Assembly: GCA_965112735.1 (NCBI GenBank) | Contig: OZ218962.1 | Coordinates: forward strand, 806,001 to 870,000 | Length of the DNA stretch: 64,000 bases | Origin: Phaeosaccion multiseriatum | Taxonomy: Eukaryota; Ochrophyta, other classes | Direction: 5' to 3' | Shown: one piece after another, positions 46,976-61,100 of the stretch | Layout: each line of letters opens with the position of its first letter | How positions within the stretch are numbered: the stretch's first letter is position 1 | The notes under the pieces: generated by a model | The model's database searches: none | Told to the model about the DNA's origin: nothing | Seen by the model: only the letters and a program-made list of their open reading frames with translations | Position numbers and translations under genes: made by a program

Positions 46976-47770
46976 CTGCGTGACGCCACTACTCCACCAT
47001 CTTCCGCGAGGCAATGTCCACGCATAGAACAAGAAAGGTGGGGATCAGGGCTCGCTGTCGGCGACGCTCATAGCGCCAGCGATGGAGAGGACGACAGGAA
47101 ACCCTCCCTCAAACACACCCACAACCACCACCACACACCTCCTGTTGTTGCTCCTGCTGCAGCGACATGCTCTGCTTCCTTTGTCCTCCTCCTCCTCTCC
47201 TCCTCCTTCTCCTCCTTCTGTTTCTCCTTCCTCTCCTCCGCCTTCTCCTTGTGGGCCTCGGTCAGCGCCTTAGCTATGACCTCCTCTCCCTGACCCTCCC
47301 AAGCGGCTGCCAGCAGACCCGGAGGGAGACGCTAGGGACATGAGTAAGACGAGGAGATGGAGAAGGGGAGGGGGGGGGAGGGGAAGGGGGAGGAGGGACC
47401 GATGGATAAGAACCGTCCGAGTCTGGGAAGCCGAACCCTTGCCCCTTCCTGCAAGCCCAGCCCCTTCCCCTTCGCCATTCATGTACTACAGCAAAGCCTC
47501 AAAAGATAGGCCAAGGCACGCTCGCCCCCGTCTCTTTCTCTCGCCGCCCGTAAGCCTCCACCTGCCCCCAACGCTTACCGCTCCACTGCCATCCACTGCC
47601 ACCCACTGCCATCCAGTGCCATCCCGAGTCATCCCTCACCTTGGGTATGGGCAGGCTCTTTGCTGCGGCGCACATGACGAGGTGCATGGCCACGGCCCAC
47701 TCAAACTCGTTCAGAGTACCGTCCTTCTCCACGTCTGGAGGCGCACACATGTACACACACACATACGCAA

Positions 47771-47817
<47 letters not shown>

Positions 47818-50049
47818 CATTCACACGCACACGTATACCCACATGCGTACATGCACGCGCACACACACACACACACGCACACAGAGAGGGAGAGCGCAGA
47901 GAGAGATAGACCACAGGTCCAGGCATGCGCGAGACGGCAAAGACGGACAAACGAGTGACGGCTAGGCTGGTGGGGCGAGGGAAGGGGGGAAGAGGGGAAG
48001 AGGGGAAGAGGGGAAGAGGGGAAGAGGGCAGGTAGAGACGAGGCATACGAACACTGTCTGGACCGCAGGCTGACCGCGCCAAACAGTCCAGTGGCACAGG
48101 CCTCTGTCCCCTCCTGCCCCTCTCCTGCGTATCCCCATCCCATGGGTATAACCTCCTGCGCCTCCCCATCCCGTGCATTCGCCACACACACCCCTCACCT
48201 GCAAGCTTCCACACATTGAACAGCACGTCCCTGGGCAGCCCCGACCGTCTTAGGAGAGGAGCGGCCTCTTTGCCGTCGATCGCCCCGCTGTATGTAGCAG
48301 CAGATAAGATGACATGACATGATAAAATATTAGATGGCGTCACGTAACATGGCGTAAGGTGACATGTGTGTGGACGGGGGGGTGAATGCACATACCTGTT
48401 GTCGACGTCAAGCTTGTGGAAGACTTGCCTATACTTGGTGCTCTCCTCCGGAGACATGGCGTACGGGCCGTCGTCAGGTGGGGGCACTACGCACACACGC
48501 ACACAAGGGAGGGGGGGGGGGGTAGGTAGGGGCAGGGGTGTGCGGGCGAAGGGGAACAAAGGGAAGCGTTACGTACGTCGGAGGGACGGAGGCGAGGGGC
48601 AAAAGACAAGACGTGCGGAGAGAGGGAGGCCGAAAGGATGGCAAGTAAGGGGCACACAGCAACGGGGCCGTTGGATTGACAGTCGGTAGAGCATTATCTC
48701 CGAGCCAATAAGCTGTACGAGGTATCTCTCCACCCCTCCATCGCTCACCTGTGGTGGCTCCAGCCTCTCCTTGGGTGGAAGCCAACGCAGTCGTTCCATT
48801 CGTCAAGCTCAACACCTTGGCTGACTTGCTCTTAACCCAGGAGCTGCCCAGCAGCCCCCCCTTCCTTGTGGTGCTTGCCGCTGAGGCTGCTGAAGCCGCG
48901 AGGAGTTGCTGACCTTTCTCTGCCGCAGGGAGACGATGACATGGGAGATATGTTATGAGACAAGGGTGGATAGTGAGGGGGAGAGTAGAGATGAAGGTCA
49001 GGGGGGGGGGCGTCTGAAAGGACGTGGAGGGGAGACGCGAAGCAGGAAGAGAGTGCGAACAAGTCAACGCTTCACGCCTCGTTGCCGTACTGTCTGCTGC
49101 GTGTCCTACTCTCTTCTCGTCCCGCACCTCATGGAAACGACCGACAGAGCGAGCGACCGACCGAACCACCGACTAAGAGAGAGAGAGCGGATGTTCTAAG
49201 GGCGTACTCCTTCCCCATCGAGAGCGAGGAAGCAGCCCCTCGATCCTCCTTTTCGTGTCGTCTCTGTCTCTTCCTCTCCTCTCCTCTCCTCTGCCTCTGC
49301 CTCTGTCTCTCCTTCTTCCTCTGTCCCTGTCTCTGTCTCTGTCTCTGTCTCTCTGTCTCTTCCTCCGCCTCTTTGCCTCTCTCCCTCTCCCTCTCCCTCT
49401 CCCTCTTCCCTCGTACCTGCCCGCTCTGCAAGCTTTGTTGTCGCTTCCCTCGCCCGCTGCAGGCCCGGCGCGGTCTGCTCTCTCATCTCCACCACTCGTG
49501 AGTGGAGAAGGTGTTTCATCTTGACGACACCCTCCAAGGACTTTCCCATGCTGTCCGCATATACAGTGGTGCTGTGGAGAGAGAGAGAGGGGAGAGGGAG
49601 AGGGTGGGCGGGGGGGAGAGCGAGGAAGAGAGGGGGGGGGGGTAAGATACGGAGAGTGACAGAGAGGAGGGGGAGGGAGGGGGAGAAGAGGGGACGGAGG
49701 GGAGAGGGACAAGAAGAAGGAGGGAGAAGGGGAGAGAAAAGTCAAGAGAGGACGACAGCGGTGAGGTCCTTGCTCAGGATGGGGTCCCCCGTGCGAGGTG
49801 CTCCTCTCACTGACACCACCCCACTCACCCCATCTGCAACGCTTGGGTGGCGGTGTCGTTGCCCCTCTTGACGTTCTCTGTCACGTGACGCATCACATCG
49901 CTCTTCTGCAGCTGCTTCTTGTTGCTCTGCGGCGGTCGGTCAGTCGATCGATCAATCGGGCAGCAGTCAGTCGGTCGGTCAAGCAGTCAGTTAGCCAGTG
50001 AGTAAGTCAGTGAGTGAGTGAGTCAGTCAGTCAGTCAGTCAGTCAGTCA

Positions 50050-50092
<43 letters not shown>

Positions 50093-50213
50093 GATCGGTC
50101 GGTCAGTCAGTAGGTGGGAGAGTCGGTCAGTCAGTAGGTCGGAGAGTCGGTCAGTCAGTAGGTCGGAGAGTCGGTCCGTCAGTCGGTCAGGCAGGCCTTC
50201 AGTCCGTCAGTCC

Positions 50214-50244
<31 letters not shown>

Positions 50245-51158
50245 AGTCAGTGAATGTATGTATGAGTGACTGAGTGAGTGAGTCAATCAGTCTGTCAGTC
50301 CGTCAGTCCGTCGGTCAGTCAGTCAGTCAGTCAATCAGTCAGTCAGTCAGTCACTGATTCAGTCAGTCAGTCAGTCAGTCAGTCAGTCAGTCAGTCAGTC
50401 AGTCAGTCAGTCACTCAGTCAGTCACTCAGTCAGTCAGTCAGTCAGTCAGTCAGTCAGTCAGTCAGTCAGTCAGTCAGTCAGTCAGTCAGTCACTCAGCC
50501 AGTCAGTCAGTCAGTCAGTCAGTCAGTCAGTCAGTCAGTCAGTCAGTCACTCAGCCAGTCAGTCAGTCAGTCAGTCACTCAGTCAGTCAGTCAGTCAGTC
50601 AGTCAGTCAGTCAGTCAGTCAGTCAGTCAGTCAGTCAGTCAGTCAGTCAGTTAGTCAGTCAGTCAGTCAGTCAGTCAGTCAGTCAGTCAGTCAGTCAGTC
50701 AGTCAGTCAGTCAGTCAGTCAGTCAGTCAGTCAGTCAGCCAGTCAGTCAGTCCTCCATGCCGCCATCCCCCACCTTACCACCTCACCACCTCACCGCCCC
50801 ACCTTGAATGTCTTGATTCCCGCAGTGGCGAGCTGAGCAAGTCTGGTGGACGTGGAGGGCGTTACCCGCAGCACTGGGCCGAGCTCCTGCACCACGTCAG
50901 ACGGGTTCACTCCAGCCATCTTCAATAAGACAGCCAGTCCGTCAGTCAGTCAGTCAGTCAGGCAGACAAATTAGGCATGAATCAATCAGGCATCAATCAG
51001 TGAGTTCATCATGGGCGGCACGTAAGTCACAAGGAGGGGAGGGGAGGGGAGAGAACGAGAGATGGGGTGGGGGGGTGGGGTGAAAAGAGGCACGAGGGCG
51101 AAGCGAAAGCAGGAAGAGGGCCTGCAATCAACTCGTCGAGTTACCCCCCTCCCTCCTC

Positions 51159-51234
<76 letters not shown>

Positions 51235-53205
51235 ACACACACGAGATCCAGGGGGCTCTATCTCTCAATCTGGTTTTGTTGGGCCTCGCAGGCCGCGCAC
51301 AGGCCAGGCCGGACTCTGAGCCGGGATGGGCATCAACAGCACAATACACCCATTCTCCCCAACAGAAGAGAGCAAGCAGGTAAGCCAAATTTGAAACTGA
51401 AGCTGAAGCGGAGCACACACAACACCAAAACTCTAGTGTGTCCTGCATGTGCGTGCGTGCGTGCGTACGTGCGTGCGTGCGTGCTTGTGTGTGTGTCGAA
51501 TGCGTGACAACTCACCATGGCTTTGTACGTGGTCTCGCTGTGGAAGACCTTTTCCTTGATGTACACCGATTGGTCATCCAGGCCTTCCATCACGTCCTGT
51601 GCACACTCCTCCATCACCAAACGTAACCGCAACGTCTCCTTCTCCCAAAATTCGGTACCCCAAAGATTCTCTCTATAGAGGGTGGGTAGGGAGGGGGGGA
51701 GGGAGGGAGATAAGAAGGAGGGAGGGATGGGAGAGAGGCAAACTCTGATACCAAGTATGTGCACTCTACCAGAGCAAGAGGCAAGAAAGCAAGTGCTTCC
51801 CTGATTGCCTTTAGTGACGTACCGGATTTTGTCCAATACAGTGTGCGACAGCGTCGCGAAGATGAGGTTGACTTGGCAGAAGTCAGAGAACTCATCGTAG
51901 CTGATGCCACCTGGTAGCAAGGGGAGTAGAGCACCAGTAGCAGTAACGGCCGCAGTAGCAGTAGCAGCAGTCGAGTGATCAGACTTGCTTCTGGCGGGAG
52001 GCGACCAACCGCACGAGTCCTTTGTGACACGCCAGTGTTGGCCAAGTATGATCTACCCCTCGCTCCGGGGGCTCTCTCTCTCTCTCTCTCTCTCGACCTC
52101 GCTTGTCAGCGGCACGTCATACCAGCACGAGCTTCCACACCCCCATACCTGACTCGTCATCGTCTATGAAGGTGAGGATCTCCACCACCCTCTTCTGGCA
52201 CCTCTGGCGGCCGAGCACGGGGTAGCGCTCCTCAGTCATGCGACGAATGTCCTGCTCGTCGATCACGCTCTTGAAGGCATCGAAGGCCGTCGATCCACGA
52301 CGGGATAGTGTTCTGAGCAGCCGCCGCATGCCATACCCACAGAGAGAGTGAGAGGGGCGGGGGGGGGGGGGGAGAGGGAGGGAGGGAGGGACGGAGGGAG
52401 AGAGATAGAGGGAGGGTAGTGAGCGACAGAGAGAGTCAAGAGGCGTCACCTCCCATTCTTTCGTCGCCCAGACTGTGAGCGACGTTATCCTCTGCTCGAC
52501 GCATCACTGTGGTGTACGGTACTGTACGGTACCTGAATGCAATCTCAATGGTGTTGAACCGGTCATACACGAGCAGCCACGGAGCTCTGGAGATGAAGTG
52601 TGACAGCTTGATGGAGCCCTCAAGGGCCCCGTCGAACAGAGAGAAGATGCGCCTGCACCACAAGTCGTCCGCCAGCCCCATCACCTCCTGCAAAGAGGGT
52701 GCCCACAGCAACATGAATAGCAGCAGCACCCGTCCATCAGTAATCCCAGAGCTTCACTCTCAGCCCACGGGCATAGTGGGGACGAGAGTTGTCAGTAGTA
52801 TGGCAGCATCCGCAGCAGCATCAGCAGCAGCAGCACAGCGTCACGGTTCGGATCATACTCTCGCCTCCACCCCGTTTGCTTCAGTGGCTCACCCGAAACT
52901 CGTCGTAGTCCAGCCTCTTGCTGCCGTCCGTGTCCATTTGCTCCCACTTGACGAGCCATCGTAGCTGCAGGCCCAAGTCCATCCTCAGGGCGCGGAAGGT
53001 GGCCGCCACGTTTGCGTGTGCATCGTCGTATCTTCGAGGAAAGCACAGACGGAAGTAGCGAGGTAGGTTTACATTGAGGGAGAGGGGGGGGCATCACCTA
53101 AACCTACGCTGACTGGCTTGATCAGATCACGCACCTCAGAAGCAGCTGGTGGATCTTCTTGCGGTCCCCGAAGCGTAGACCGATCACGCTCGCCGCTGCG
53201 CCCAT
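44781..53205 (-). CDS. N-myristoylated EF-hand and EH-domain protein
   Basis: Nineteen exons, all in phase: 53205-53135, 53031-52893, 52687-52533, 52312-52149, 51910-51823, 51672-51516, 50919-50803, 49926-49829, 49571-49417, 48919-48749, 48486-48396, 48287-48199, 47734-47640, 47331-47139, 46849-46684, 46522-46348, 46078-45829, 45332-45268 and 44951-44781 (869 aa). MGAAASV fits N-myristoylation. EF-hand loops: DTDGSKRLDYDE (about residue 60) and DDDESGGISYDE (about 175), with a degenerate one between. An EH domain (about 440-535) follows: KYRQVFHKLDVDNSGAIDG, RDVLFNVWKLADVEKDGT, LNEFEWAVAMHL. EH domains bind NPF peptides in endocytosis. A Glu/Lys/Arg coiled coil (EAHKEKAEERKEKQKEEKEE) and an acidic stretch come next. 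A Ca-regulated membrane-trafficking adaptor is the likely role; the combination with an N-terminal myristoyl EF-hand module is unusual. Confidence 0.85.
45417..45731. repeat. (GA)n-rich intronic repeats
   Basis: GA arrays at about 45430-45455, 45498-45522 and 45692-45731 with a duplicated GGGCTTTAAGGGGGAGAG unit (about 45480, 45548), in the intron between exons 17 and 18 of the EF-hand/EH gene. Confidence 0.85.
47770..47880. repeat. (GCAC)n and CA intronic repeat
   Basis: GCAC units to about 47817, followed by CA-rich sequence, in intron 12 of the EF-hand/EH gene. Confidence 0.9.
50015..50752. repeat. (AGTC)n array, about 735 bp, in an intron
   Basis: Tetranucleotide AGTC with a variant-rich left third (CGGT, TAGG interruptions) and a nearly pure right part. 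It fills most of intron 7 of the EF-hand/EH gene and ends about 50 bp before exon 7. Confidence 0.97.
51163..51242. repeat. (CA)n intronic array
   Basis: About 80 bp of CA in the intron between exons 6 and 7 of the EF-hand/EH gene. Confidence 0.95.
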
Positions 53206-53831
53206 GGCTTCGCTACCTCTACCACGCTGCCGCTACTGCGGCTGGTGATATCCAGCAGCTACCTTAATTTGAAAGTGTCTCATGTTGTGCTGTTGACAGT
53301 ACGGAGGAAAGATACGAAGGGGGAACCAGAACCCCGCCCATTGTCACTGGAAAGCTTTGACCCCCCCCCCCTCCCCTATACACTCCGTATTCCCCTCCAG
53401 ACAGCAATTTTTAATCTTTGCTTTTCTCAACTCTTTACAGTTTCGCCGTGGAGTGCCATCGGCGAATGTGAACGGAAGGGGCATAATTGTCTCTCTGTGG
53501 CGTAAGGCCAGCCTGCCAAGCAGAGTGCATTCTGTTGTTGTTTGCGTCACCTCAGCTTCAGTGACTCTCCGCAGTGGTATATAAGCGTCCCGAAGACGAG
53601 GTAGAGGGAGGCAGAGAGGAGACGAAGGCAGGCAAAAAATGCCGTGAACTGGAAATGGGAAAAGGCAGCAGAGGGCCTCGACAGGGAAGAGAAGAGCGGT
53701 GTGGTCTTTGCAAAGGCCAGCCCCTTTGGCAGAGACGGGAGGCCGGGCGAGAGAGTTCTGGCTGGTGGTGAGCGGGATGCCACAACAGAAATAACGCTTG
53801 GCGGCTGAGCCAGCAACAAGCCTGAGTGCCC
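53206..53831 (+). promoter_or_regulatory. Divergent spacer with TATA-like box before the AP2-like gene
   Basis: The 626-bp spacer between ATGs 53205 (minus) and 53832 (plus). TATATAA at 53578-53584 lies about 250 bp before the plus-strand start. A TATA role is inferred. Confidence 0.45.
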
Positions 53832-55061
53832 ATGCTGAGTCCTAGAAGACAATCGACGGCCCTCCCAGCGGAAGACCTAAGCACCGTAAGGAAGAAAGCC
53901 CGTTGGCACACCAGCTCACGCTATCTCTTTGACGACGAAATACCCGATGATGTTGAGTTGGAGAGCACGACTGCAGAGCGGCCGAGAGAAGGCAAAAGAA
54001 GAAGGAGAGAAGAGCCAGGAGAGAGACGAAAAGGAGTGGGCGCGCTGGAGGTCACAGACCCTTCGGAAATGCAGTTAAATACCACCGTGGGGCCCCAGAG
54101 CAACGAAGATGACTGCTTCGACGGACAGAGCCGAGAGATTGGCCTTGCTGCCGCCGGTGGGAGGTTTGGTGGGAAACGAGGCCGTGATGCAGAGTCACTC
54201 ACATCATCACCAACAAGAGCAGAGGCAGCAGCGGCACTGTCGTTATCTCCTGTGCAGACGAGGAAGACGCATCCTCCTCCCGACCACGTGCTCGTCATGA
54301 AGGAGCAGCGCGCGGCGCAAACTCTCTTGCGCCAGACCAACCTCCACCAGACCTTGCCGCAGCTGAGTAGGAGGGTCCGGGCGAGGACAGCAGAGATGAT
54401 GGGGAAGCTCAAGAGCGGCTTCAACGTGCCGGTGGTGGGAGGGGGCAGAGGCGACACCATCACTGGCAACAGCAACGACAACGACAGCAACAATACCAAC
54501 AACCACGACGACAGCAACAACAGTAGTGGTGGAGAGACCGGCGAGCTGAAGCAGATGAGGAAACTGCAGCACTCGACCTCGCTGCCGGGAGGACTGCGTG
54601 GGCCGGACCAGTACAGAGGGGCGAGTGAAGAAGAGGTGCGCAGATCAGACCCTCCTCGGGCTTTCTCACATGCGGCAGACTCACCCTTCCGTGTGCAGAT
54701 TTCCCGCCTTGCCTGGTCTGGACTTCTCCTTATCTCTGTCTCTGTATGCACAACGACCGAATCCTCAAGCCACCCCCCTCCGCCCGCCCCTTATCCTCAC
54801 GCTGTATCTACTACCTCTGTCTTCTCTCTTGCCCCTCCATGCCGTATCCCCCTCTCCGTGCACGGTGAGCAGTACGCCCCGCCCTTCGAGACGACCCTCC
54901 AGGCCGGAGACGCCATGGTGTCAGGGCTGCCCGCCAATGAAGTCCCTATGCACCACCTTCAGGACAAGGTCCAGCGATGCATGTGAGACCCACTTCCTCT
55001 CTACTGTTCTTTCCCTCTCTCTCCCCCTCCCTCTCTCTCCGTCTCTCCATCTCTCCTTCTG

Positions 55062-55103
<42 letters not shown>

Positions 55104-58100
55104 CTTCTCTCGCTCCCTCTCACATACACCACCCCTGTGTAGAGCATGTTTTCTTGTTGCGCGTTCCTTTCACACCTCCTTCTTTCTCCTCCTCCTCCTC
55201 CTCCTCCTCCTCCTCCTCCTCCTCCTCCTCCTCCTCCTCCTCCTCCTCCTCCTCCTCCTCCTCCTCCTCCTCCTCCTCCCTCACCCCTCCTCCCCCCCCG
55301 CCCACTCCCTTCCTTCTCGTCCTCGCACCTCTTAAGCCACCCCTGCCCACCCACCCTCCCCTTTAGAGCACAACAACACTCGTTAGAGACTATCAGAGAG
55401 AGATGATTAGAGATAGAGCTGTTTAGAGCTGTTGGCTCTACCACTCCTCCTTTTGGTCCTCTTTCCACACAGCTTTTACCCCGCTTTTCCTCCTGGACAT
55501 TTTTTTACTTACTTCAATTGTCATTACTCCTAGCTCATGAGCTCAAATAGTACACACACCCCGCCCTGCCGCTCATCTGCAGTGCGGATGTCGACATGGA
55601 GGAAACGCTCTACTCAAAGGCTGCAGAGCTGCTGAGGACCGATGAGCACTTCAAGGGAGACTTTGAGGCGTTTCACACCGGGGAGGTGCGCCATCCGCCC
55701 CCGTTGGAGGGCTTTAAGGACAAGATGCAGGCCCTAAGGTATGTATGTACGTCATTGAGCACACACTTGCACACAGGCACACGCACGCACACGCACAGAA
55801 TACATACATACATACATACATACATACATACATACATACATACATACATACATACATACATACATACATACATACATACATACATACATACATACATACA
55901 TACATACATACATACATACATACATGCATACATATATATACATACATACATACATACATACATACATACATACATACATACATACATACATACATACATA
56001 CATCACTGCTGCTGAACGGGTACTGTTGCTTTCCTCGGCTCTGCTCCGTCCTGCCTGCCCCATATGACTCTACCCAGAGCTCGCCATGAGCACCTGCAGG
56101 CGCTGAGGACTGCGCAGGGCCTCATCAAGGCCAAGAGAGACACAGCAACATCCGACATGTTCCAGACAGACGCGGTGGGTGGAGGCACATGGGCAGGCAG
56201 GCAGAGAGGCAGGCAGAGAGGGAGGGAGGGAGGGATGGAGGGATGGAGGGAGGGAGGGAGGGATGGAGGGAGGGAGGGAGGGAGGGGGAGGAGGGACGGT
56301 AGAAGAGTAGAGGCATATGGGGAGGGAAGACTTCATGCGCGATGGATGCACCGCTCCAGGCTTTTCTTCGCTTGCTCTACTGACACGGAAGGTCCTCCAA
56401 GTATTTTTTCCCATCACTAACGCAATGATGAAGGTTCAAGTATTCTACCCATCGCGAAGGATGGCAATGGACGTGAAGTATCTGATCCATCGCTAACGCA
56501 AAGCATCTCTCATGCCGCACATACCCCTGACTGCTGTGATTGGTTGGTGTGTGCGTGTGCGCGCGCATATGTGTGTGGGCGTGCATGTGTTCCCTGGTAT
56601 GTACTTTCTACAGGCCTTCGAAGTGACGAACAAGGAGGCCCATACATTGGCTGCCATCCAGCAGAGGGCTTCCTTCGACGCCCGCGTGGAGCAGCGCTGG
56701 AAGTGGGTGGACGCACGCACCCACGCCAGGAAGCTCCATGACATATACGAGATCAGCATGGAGGACCTGCATCGGTGGGTAGAGTCGTATGGGCCACGAG
56801 AGGGAGGGAGGGAAGGAGGGAGGGAGAGAGGGGCTCCGTGGGGTTGCGTGGCGAACGGCCTACCTAACTAACCTAACTCCCTTTCCTGAAGGCAGGACGG
56901 AAGCCTGCCCTCGCCCCCCACGCACTCACAGTAGTCACTCACATACTTCGAACCTTGCTGAGCATTGTCTTGCCACTCAGCTGTTCGACCCGCTCTCCTC
57001 TTGTTCCCACTCAGCCACCCCCCCCCCCTCCTCCCCTCCTTCACCCTCGCGCTCACCTCTTGACGTCGCAGCGAGGAAGAACGCTGGGACGGCGTGCTGG
57101 ATACTGACCCTTTCAACACCCTAAGTCAGCAAAGACGCAGGAAGGTCGCGGAGCTGCCGCCTCCTCCTGAGAGTGATCGTGAGGGTGATGACGATGCTCG
57201 TGTATCACCAACTGTTGCAGCTGGTGTGGGGGCGGTCGAGGCGAGGGAAGAGGAGGAGAAGGACGACATCATTCTGTGGGCACTGGGGACCTTAGTGCCT
57301 GGAGCAAGGGGACAGACCATCGGGAGGTGGGTGTCTTTGTTGACATAGGAGGTCACCACCTCACCCACCCACCCACCCACTCACTCACTCACTCACTCAC
57401 TCACTCACTCACTCACTCACTCACTCACTCACTCACTCACTCACTCACTCACTCACTCACTCACTCACTCACTCACTCACTCACTCACTCACTCACTCAC
57501 TCACTCACTCACTCACTCACTCACTCACTCACTCACTCACTCACTCACTCACTCACTCACTCACTCTCTCTCTCATTCACTCACTCACTCACTCACTCAC
57601 TTATTCACCCACTCACTCACTCACGCACTCACTCACTCACTCACTCACTCACTCACTCACCTACTCACACACACTCACCCACTCACTCACTCTCACTCAC
57701 ACTCATCCACCCACCCACCTATTCACGCACTCACTCACTCTCACTCACACTCATCCACCCACCCACCTACTCACTGCTTGCTCGTCCATGTCACACACAA
57801 TGAATACTCAGCGTGATGTACGGTGTATTCTCGACGGCACTGGAGCCCCCGCTCGAGGGATGGCTACCGTTCAGCGAGGAATACGTCAACCCGGTGAGTA
57901 GCGAATGGCAGGACAGTTCGTAATGAGTGTCAGGACAGAGAGAAATGAGTGTCAGGACAGAGAGGAATGAGTGTCAGGACAATGGGGGAGTGGGTGTCAG
58001 GACAAGGAGGACTGAGTGTAGGAACGGGGATTAGTGAGGAGGGAGTGAGCGCGGAGTGAGAGGTGAGAAGTGTGGACGAATGAGGTGAACGTAAGTCGCG

Positions 58101-61100
58101 CCCTCTTTTTCCATGCCGATACACCTCCGTCTACCATCCCCCTAACAATGCCCTATATACCTCTGCCGCACCCACTTGGTTACCGCAGGATGCCGACGAG
58201 CGAGTGGAGATCCACAGACTCGCTCCGAAACTAATCACGCGCACCTACCCCATTGGTGACACAGCAGTTCCGGGAGTTTCGGGAGATTCGGCGGGCCCCA
58301 CTTGGGTGGTTTCAGGGGCCGTCAGCGCCGTTGTGAATGGCAGGTACCGCCCAGGGGGGCGCTACTGTGGAGCACCCATCTTTCACAACCCGGGGGGGGG
58401 CGGGCAGCTATGTCTTTTCAGACATCGTCTCAGGCAGACGCCTGAGCTCGGTATAACCAGAGAGTCCTGCAACGACTTCGAAGGATGGCAGGTTGGTGCC
58501 ACTTGTGGAGCAGGGGAGAGAGAGAGAGGAGGGAGAGGGAGAGAGACAGAGGGAGTATGCGCGTGCGTGCAGGCGTGTATCTCCCCTTCTGATCTCCCCT
58601 CCCGCCCTTCGCTCGTCCCCATCTTCTGCCATCCTACCCCCCATCCGTGCCATCCACTGCCATCCCCTCCACTGCCATCCCCTCCACTGCCATCCCCACA
58701 GCGCAACTTGAAAGAGTTCGCGGCCATGCTGGCGACAGGGGCGTGTAGAGAGGAGGAGAAGGACTTCGCCAAACTCAAGACCATAAGCCACAACATGATC
58801 AGCTTCGACAGACGGCGGAACAGCAGCAACCCCGCAGCCACAGGCAAGAAGGGCACAGGGGCCGAGGAAGGCCAGCACGGCAACGACGAAGCAGGCTCCG
58901 ATCACACAACTCCACTCGCCGCCGGGCTTGTGCATCAGAAGGTAAGTTGGGTGGGTAGGGACAGAGGGAGAGAGAGAGCAACGGAGGGAGGTTTCCGCCA
59001 CAGCCCCACTCTCAAGAGAGTTACTCATCCGTCCCCCCCTCTTTACTACCTGGGCTCCCCATACGCTGACAAATGGCTCTTACTGTGCCCGTCCTCCTCC
59101 TCCTCCTCCTCCTCCTCCTCCTCCTCCTCCTCCTCCTCCTCCTCCTCCTCCTCCTCCTCCTCCTCCTCCTCCTCCTCCCCCTCCTCCTCCTCCTCCTCCT
59201 ACTACTACTACTACTACTACTCCTCCTCCTCCTCCCACCCGCCCCCCAATCTCCTCTCCCCACCACTACAGCCCGCCGGATCGATATCTCTGCTGAGTCC
59301 CTCCTCCTCCGCCGCGACTGAAGACCGCCTCATCTTCTGCCCACCACACGCCTGCCCGCTGCTGTGCCGTCCTTGGACGCTTCGTGCGTGTGAGCACATG
59401 GCCAGAGGAGGCGCTGCTTGCCGTAGGAGGCACTACTTTATCAGTGAGGAGGAGCTTGCGCATCACAGCGCCATCAGGCAGAGGGCAGACATGAAGGCGG
59501 AGGTGGGTGGGTTAGAGTGGGGGGCGGACGTAGCGCTTAGGGTGAATTAGGATGGCAATTGTCGTGTCAATCGTACTGACGGCGGAGGCGGTGGGAGGGG
59601 GAGGGAGGGTCCTCCCGTCCTTCTACTTGTCTACCTCGTCCTCCTTCTTCTCCTTCTCAGCCATTGTTCTTCATCCTGAACTTTGCCCACACCTACCCAC
59701 CCTCACCTCACCTCCACCCCTGTCTCCACTCCACCCCTCACCCCTCACCCCCACCCCATCTGCTGCCATCCTCGCCCCCTAAGGTGCTGGTGCTGCGCGC
59801 AACATCCCGTAGAGAAGCGCTTGTGGCGGAGGTACAGAGGGAGTGCGCAGCCGCCACCAAGCGATTCCTGTCAAGCACAGACACTACCGTGGGAGAGGAC
59901 GACGTCGGAGTGCTTATACAGCTGGTGCGTGTGCGTGTGCGTGTGGGCGTGTACGTGCGGGTGTGGGCGTGTGTGTGCGTGTGTGGACGTGTGTGGACGT
60001 GTGGATGTGTGACTGTGTGGATGTGTGTGGATGTGGGTGGATGTGTGTGGATGTGGGTGTGGATGTGGATGTGGATGTGGGTGTGGATGTGGGGGTGGGG
60101 GTGGATGTGGGGGTGGGTGGAAGCGTATGGGGGGGGCGCACTTGTGGAGGGAGGGAGGAGAGGGAGGAGAGGGAGGGAGGGGGGGGGGCGATTCAGCGAA
60201 CGAGGGGGGTGGGTATGTAAGTCAATGACTCCCCACCTTTCCTCTATATGACACCCTCTCCTCAACCCCCTCCCCTCTCCCCTCTTGCTGACTGCTGGAT
60301 GTGCAGTTGGAACAGCTACGTTTGGCGACTGTCGTATGTGTAGAGTGCATTGTCGCTTGGCAGGACCATACGATGGAGCTCAGGAGGGCTCAGCAGAGAG
60401 CGGCGCAGGCACAGACGGCGGCAGAGGAAGCGAAGGAAGCGAAGGAGGCGGAGGGGGAGGACAAGAGTGTCGGACAACGACAGCAGCAGCAGGGGAAAGG
60501 AAAGGGACCAGGGGGGAAAGGGAGGGGGGGGGGGGAGGGGCAGGGCGAGGACACCAACCGATGGGCGGTGAGTCTCCTTGTGCCGGGCAAACGACTGTAC
60601 GGAGCATCCCCTGCCATTATCTCCAACAGCAGGAGGAACCAGAGGGCCAGGCAAGAAGCCAAGATATCCAAACAGGTGGGTGGGTGTCGTAGTATGCCAA
60701 TGAGTTGCTGCAGTATGTCAATGGATGCGTGTATGTGGGGTGGGTGTAGTAGTCTGTCAAAGGATGGGTAGATGCAGTATGTCAGTGGGTGTATGAGTGG
60801 GTGTGCAGGGTTAGTATGGGTGGGTCTGTTAGTATGTCAATGGGTGGCTGTGGTATGTCAATGGATGCGTGTGTGTGGGATGAGTGTAGCAGTCTGTCAA
60901 AGGATGGGTAGATACAGTATGTCAGTGGGTGTATGAGTGGGTGTGCAGGGGTAGTATGAGTGGGTCTGGTAGTACATCAATGGGTGGCTGTAGCATGTCA
61001 ATGGGTGGGTGGGTGGAAAATGTGGGGGGGTGGGCTTGGGATGGAAGGCACATGGAGAAGAAGCAAAGGAGAAGGACAGTGCAAAGCTCCTTGGAAGGCA

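Noticed and set aside
50014-50928. Gln-Ser-Val-Ser repeat frame and CRISPR-like regularity
   Set aside because: It is a simple AGTC microsatellite inside an intron, with no spacers and no cas genes; the host is eukaryotic.
55673-56089. Tyr-Ile-His-Thr and Met-Tyr-Val-Cys frames
   Set aside because: Translations of the CATA intronic array.
57276-57803. Thr-His-Ser-Leu repeat frame
   Set aside because: Translation of the ACTC intronic array.
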